From the IMG/VR virus record IMGVR_UViG_3300024231_000003, positions 23,709-87,708 of that record: DNA of 64,000 bases; one strand, written 5' to 3'. This stretch comes from a virus. The notes beneath the pieces were generated by a model. The model was not told where the DNA came from. It was given only the letters and a program-made list of their open reading frames with translations, and did no database searches. The translations under genes were made by a program, and so were the position numbers. Below, piece by piece: positions 63,941 through 64,000 of this stretch; position 1 is the stretch's first letter, and each line of letters begins with the position of its first letter.

Positions 63941-64000
63941 TGAATATGGATTGGGCCAGAGTTGTTAATAATTTGCAAGTTGACTTAACTAGTTATTGTA
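63940..64000 (+). CDS. Radical SAM protein, 3' truncated by window edge
   Basis: Only 20 codons are visible, starting one base into the upstream stop (TAATG) with GAGGAAA before it. The peptide aligns with the start of the 62906 protein (MDWARVVNNLQVDLTSYC versus MKWASTVREIQLDATSYC), so the last Cys is the first ligand of a C-x3-C-x2-C motif. It is probably a tandem duplicate. Confidence 0.7.
   Translation, partial: MNMDWARVVNNLQVDLTSYC

Noticed and set aside
1-64000. CRISPR array, transposon, integrase, attachment site or prophage boundary
   Set aside because: No regularly spaced repeats, transposase or integrase frames were seen; both window ends are mid-gene.
1-64000. Bacterial chromosomal or plasmid origin
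   Set aside because: gp45-type clamp, T4 RNase H, PAAR tip, tRNA clusters, late octamers and gene overlaps all point to a T4-like phage.

Overview
The window is a densely packed, AT-rich segment of a tailed-phage genome, most likely a large T4-like (myovirus-type) phage of a marine Gram-negative bacterium. Phage identity is shown by a T4 gp45-type sliding clamp, a T4 RNase H-type 5' exonuclease, aerobic ribonucleotide reductase with glutaredoxin, thymidine kinase, MazG, a PAAR spike tip, two tRNA clusters (12 tRNAs plus one tRNA-like element), ATGA-type gene overlaps, and T4-like late-promoter octamers (NATAAATA) beside host-like TTGACA/TATAAT promoters. The ferredoxin reductase C-terminus is of the proteobacterial Fpr type and two products look like Gram-negative envelope proteins. 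Host identity is inference. Both ends cut genes (nrdA on the left, a radical SAM gene on the right).

Layout. 1-5.4 kb: nrdA-nrdB-grx, PAAR tip, a structural protein, a glycine-zipper protein. 5.5-6.4 kb: nine tRNAs. 6.4-9.5 kb: secreted nuclease, radical SAM protein, glutamine amidotransferase-like protein and a ferritin-like protein behind a four-hairpin leader. 9.6-12.4 kb, minus strand: ParB-like, 2OG oxygenase, SGNH hydrolase, radical SAM. 12.4-13 kb: a putative structured ncRNA with its own promoter, then tRNA cluster 2. 13-20.8 kb: radical SAM enzymes, 2OG-oxygenase-like proteins, a peroxiredoxin-like pseudoenzyme and a methyltransferase. 20.8-22.8 kb: glycine-betaine-type ABC binding protein and permease. 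22.8-27.5 kb: ATP-grasp, hydrolase, acetyltransferase-like, SDR, ferredoxin reductase, oxygenase. 29.6-37 kb: clamp, DpdA-like transglycosylase, QueD-like protein, nucleotidyltransferase-cupin, aldolase, glycosyltransferase, FolE, phosphoribosyltransferase. 37.6-47.4 kb: secreted subtilase, Tdk, MazG, QueE, DNA methyltransferase, SufE, MetK, exonuclease. 47.4-55.2 kb: small phage proteins, MoxR/VWA pair. 55.3-64 kb: sulfotransferase-like, oxygenases, radical SAM proteins, SAH/MTA nucleosidase and an amidinotransferase.

How it fits together. The striking content is a chemistry toolkit: ten radical SAM enzymes (one partial, one QueE), nine proteins with 2OG-Fe(II) oxygenase-like signatures, and genes that could sustain them: MetK makes SAM, SufE moves sulfur for Fe-S clusters, ferredoxin reductase supplies electrons, and an MTA/SAH nucleosidase can remove 5'-deoxyadenosine and SAH. 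A second theme is 7-deazaguanine DNA modification (DpdA-like, FolE, QueE, weak QueD-like). A third is non-coding: several intergenic stretches fold into multi-hairpin leaders just after late-type promoter octamers, and 12398-12576 looks like a free-standing two-domain RNA. No CRISPR array, insertion sequence, integrase or attachment site was seen. All folding was done by eye and all family calls rest on motifs read from the sequence.
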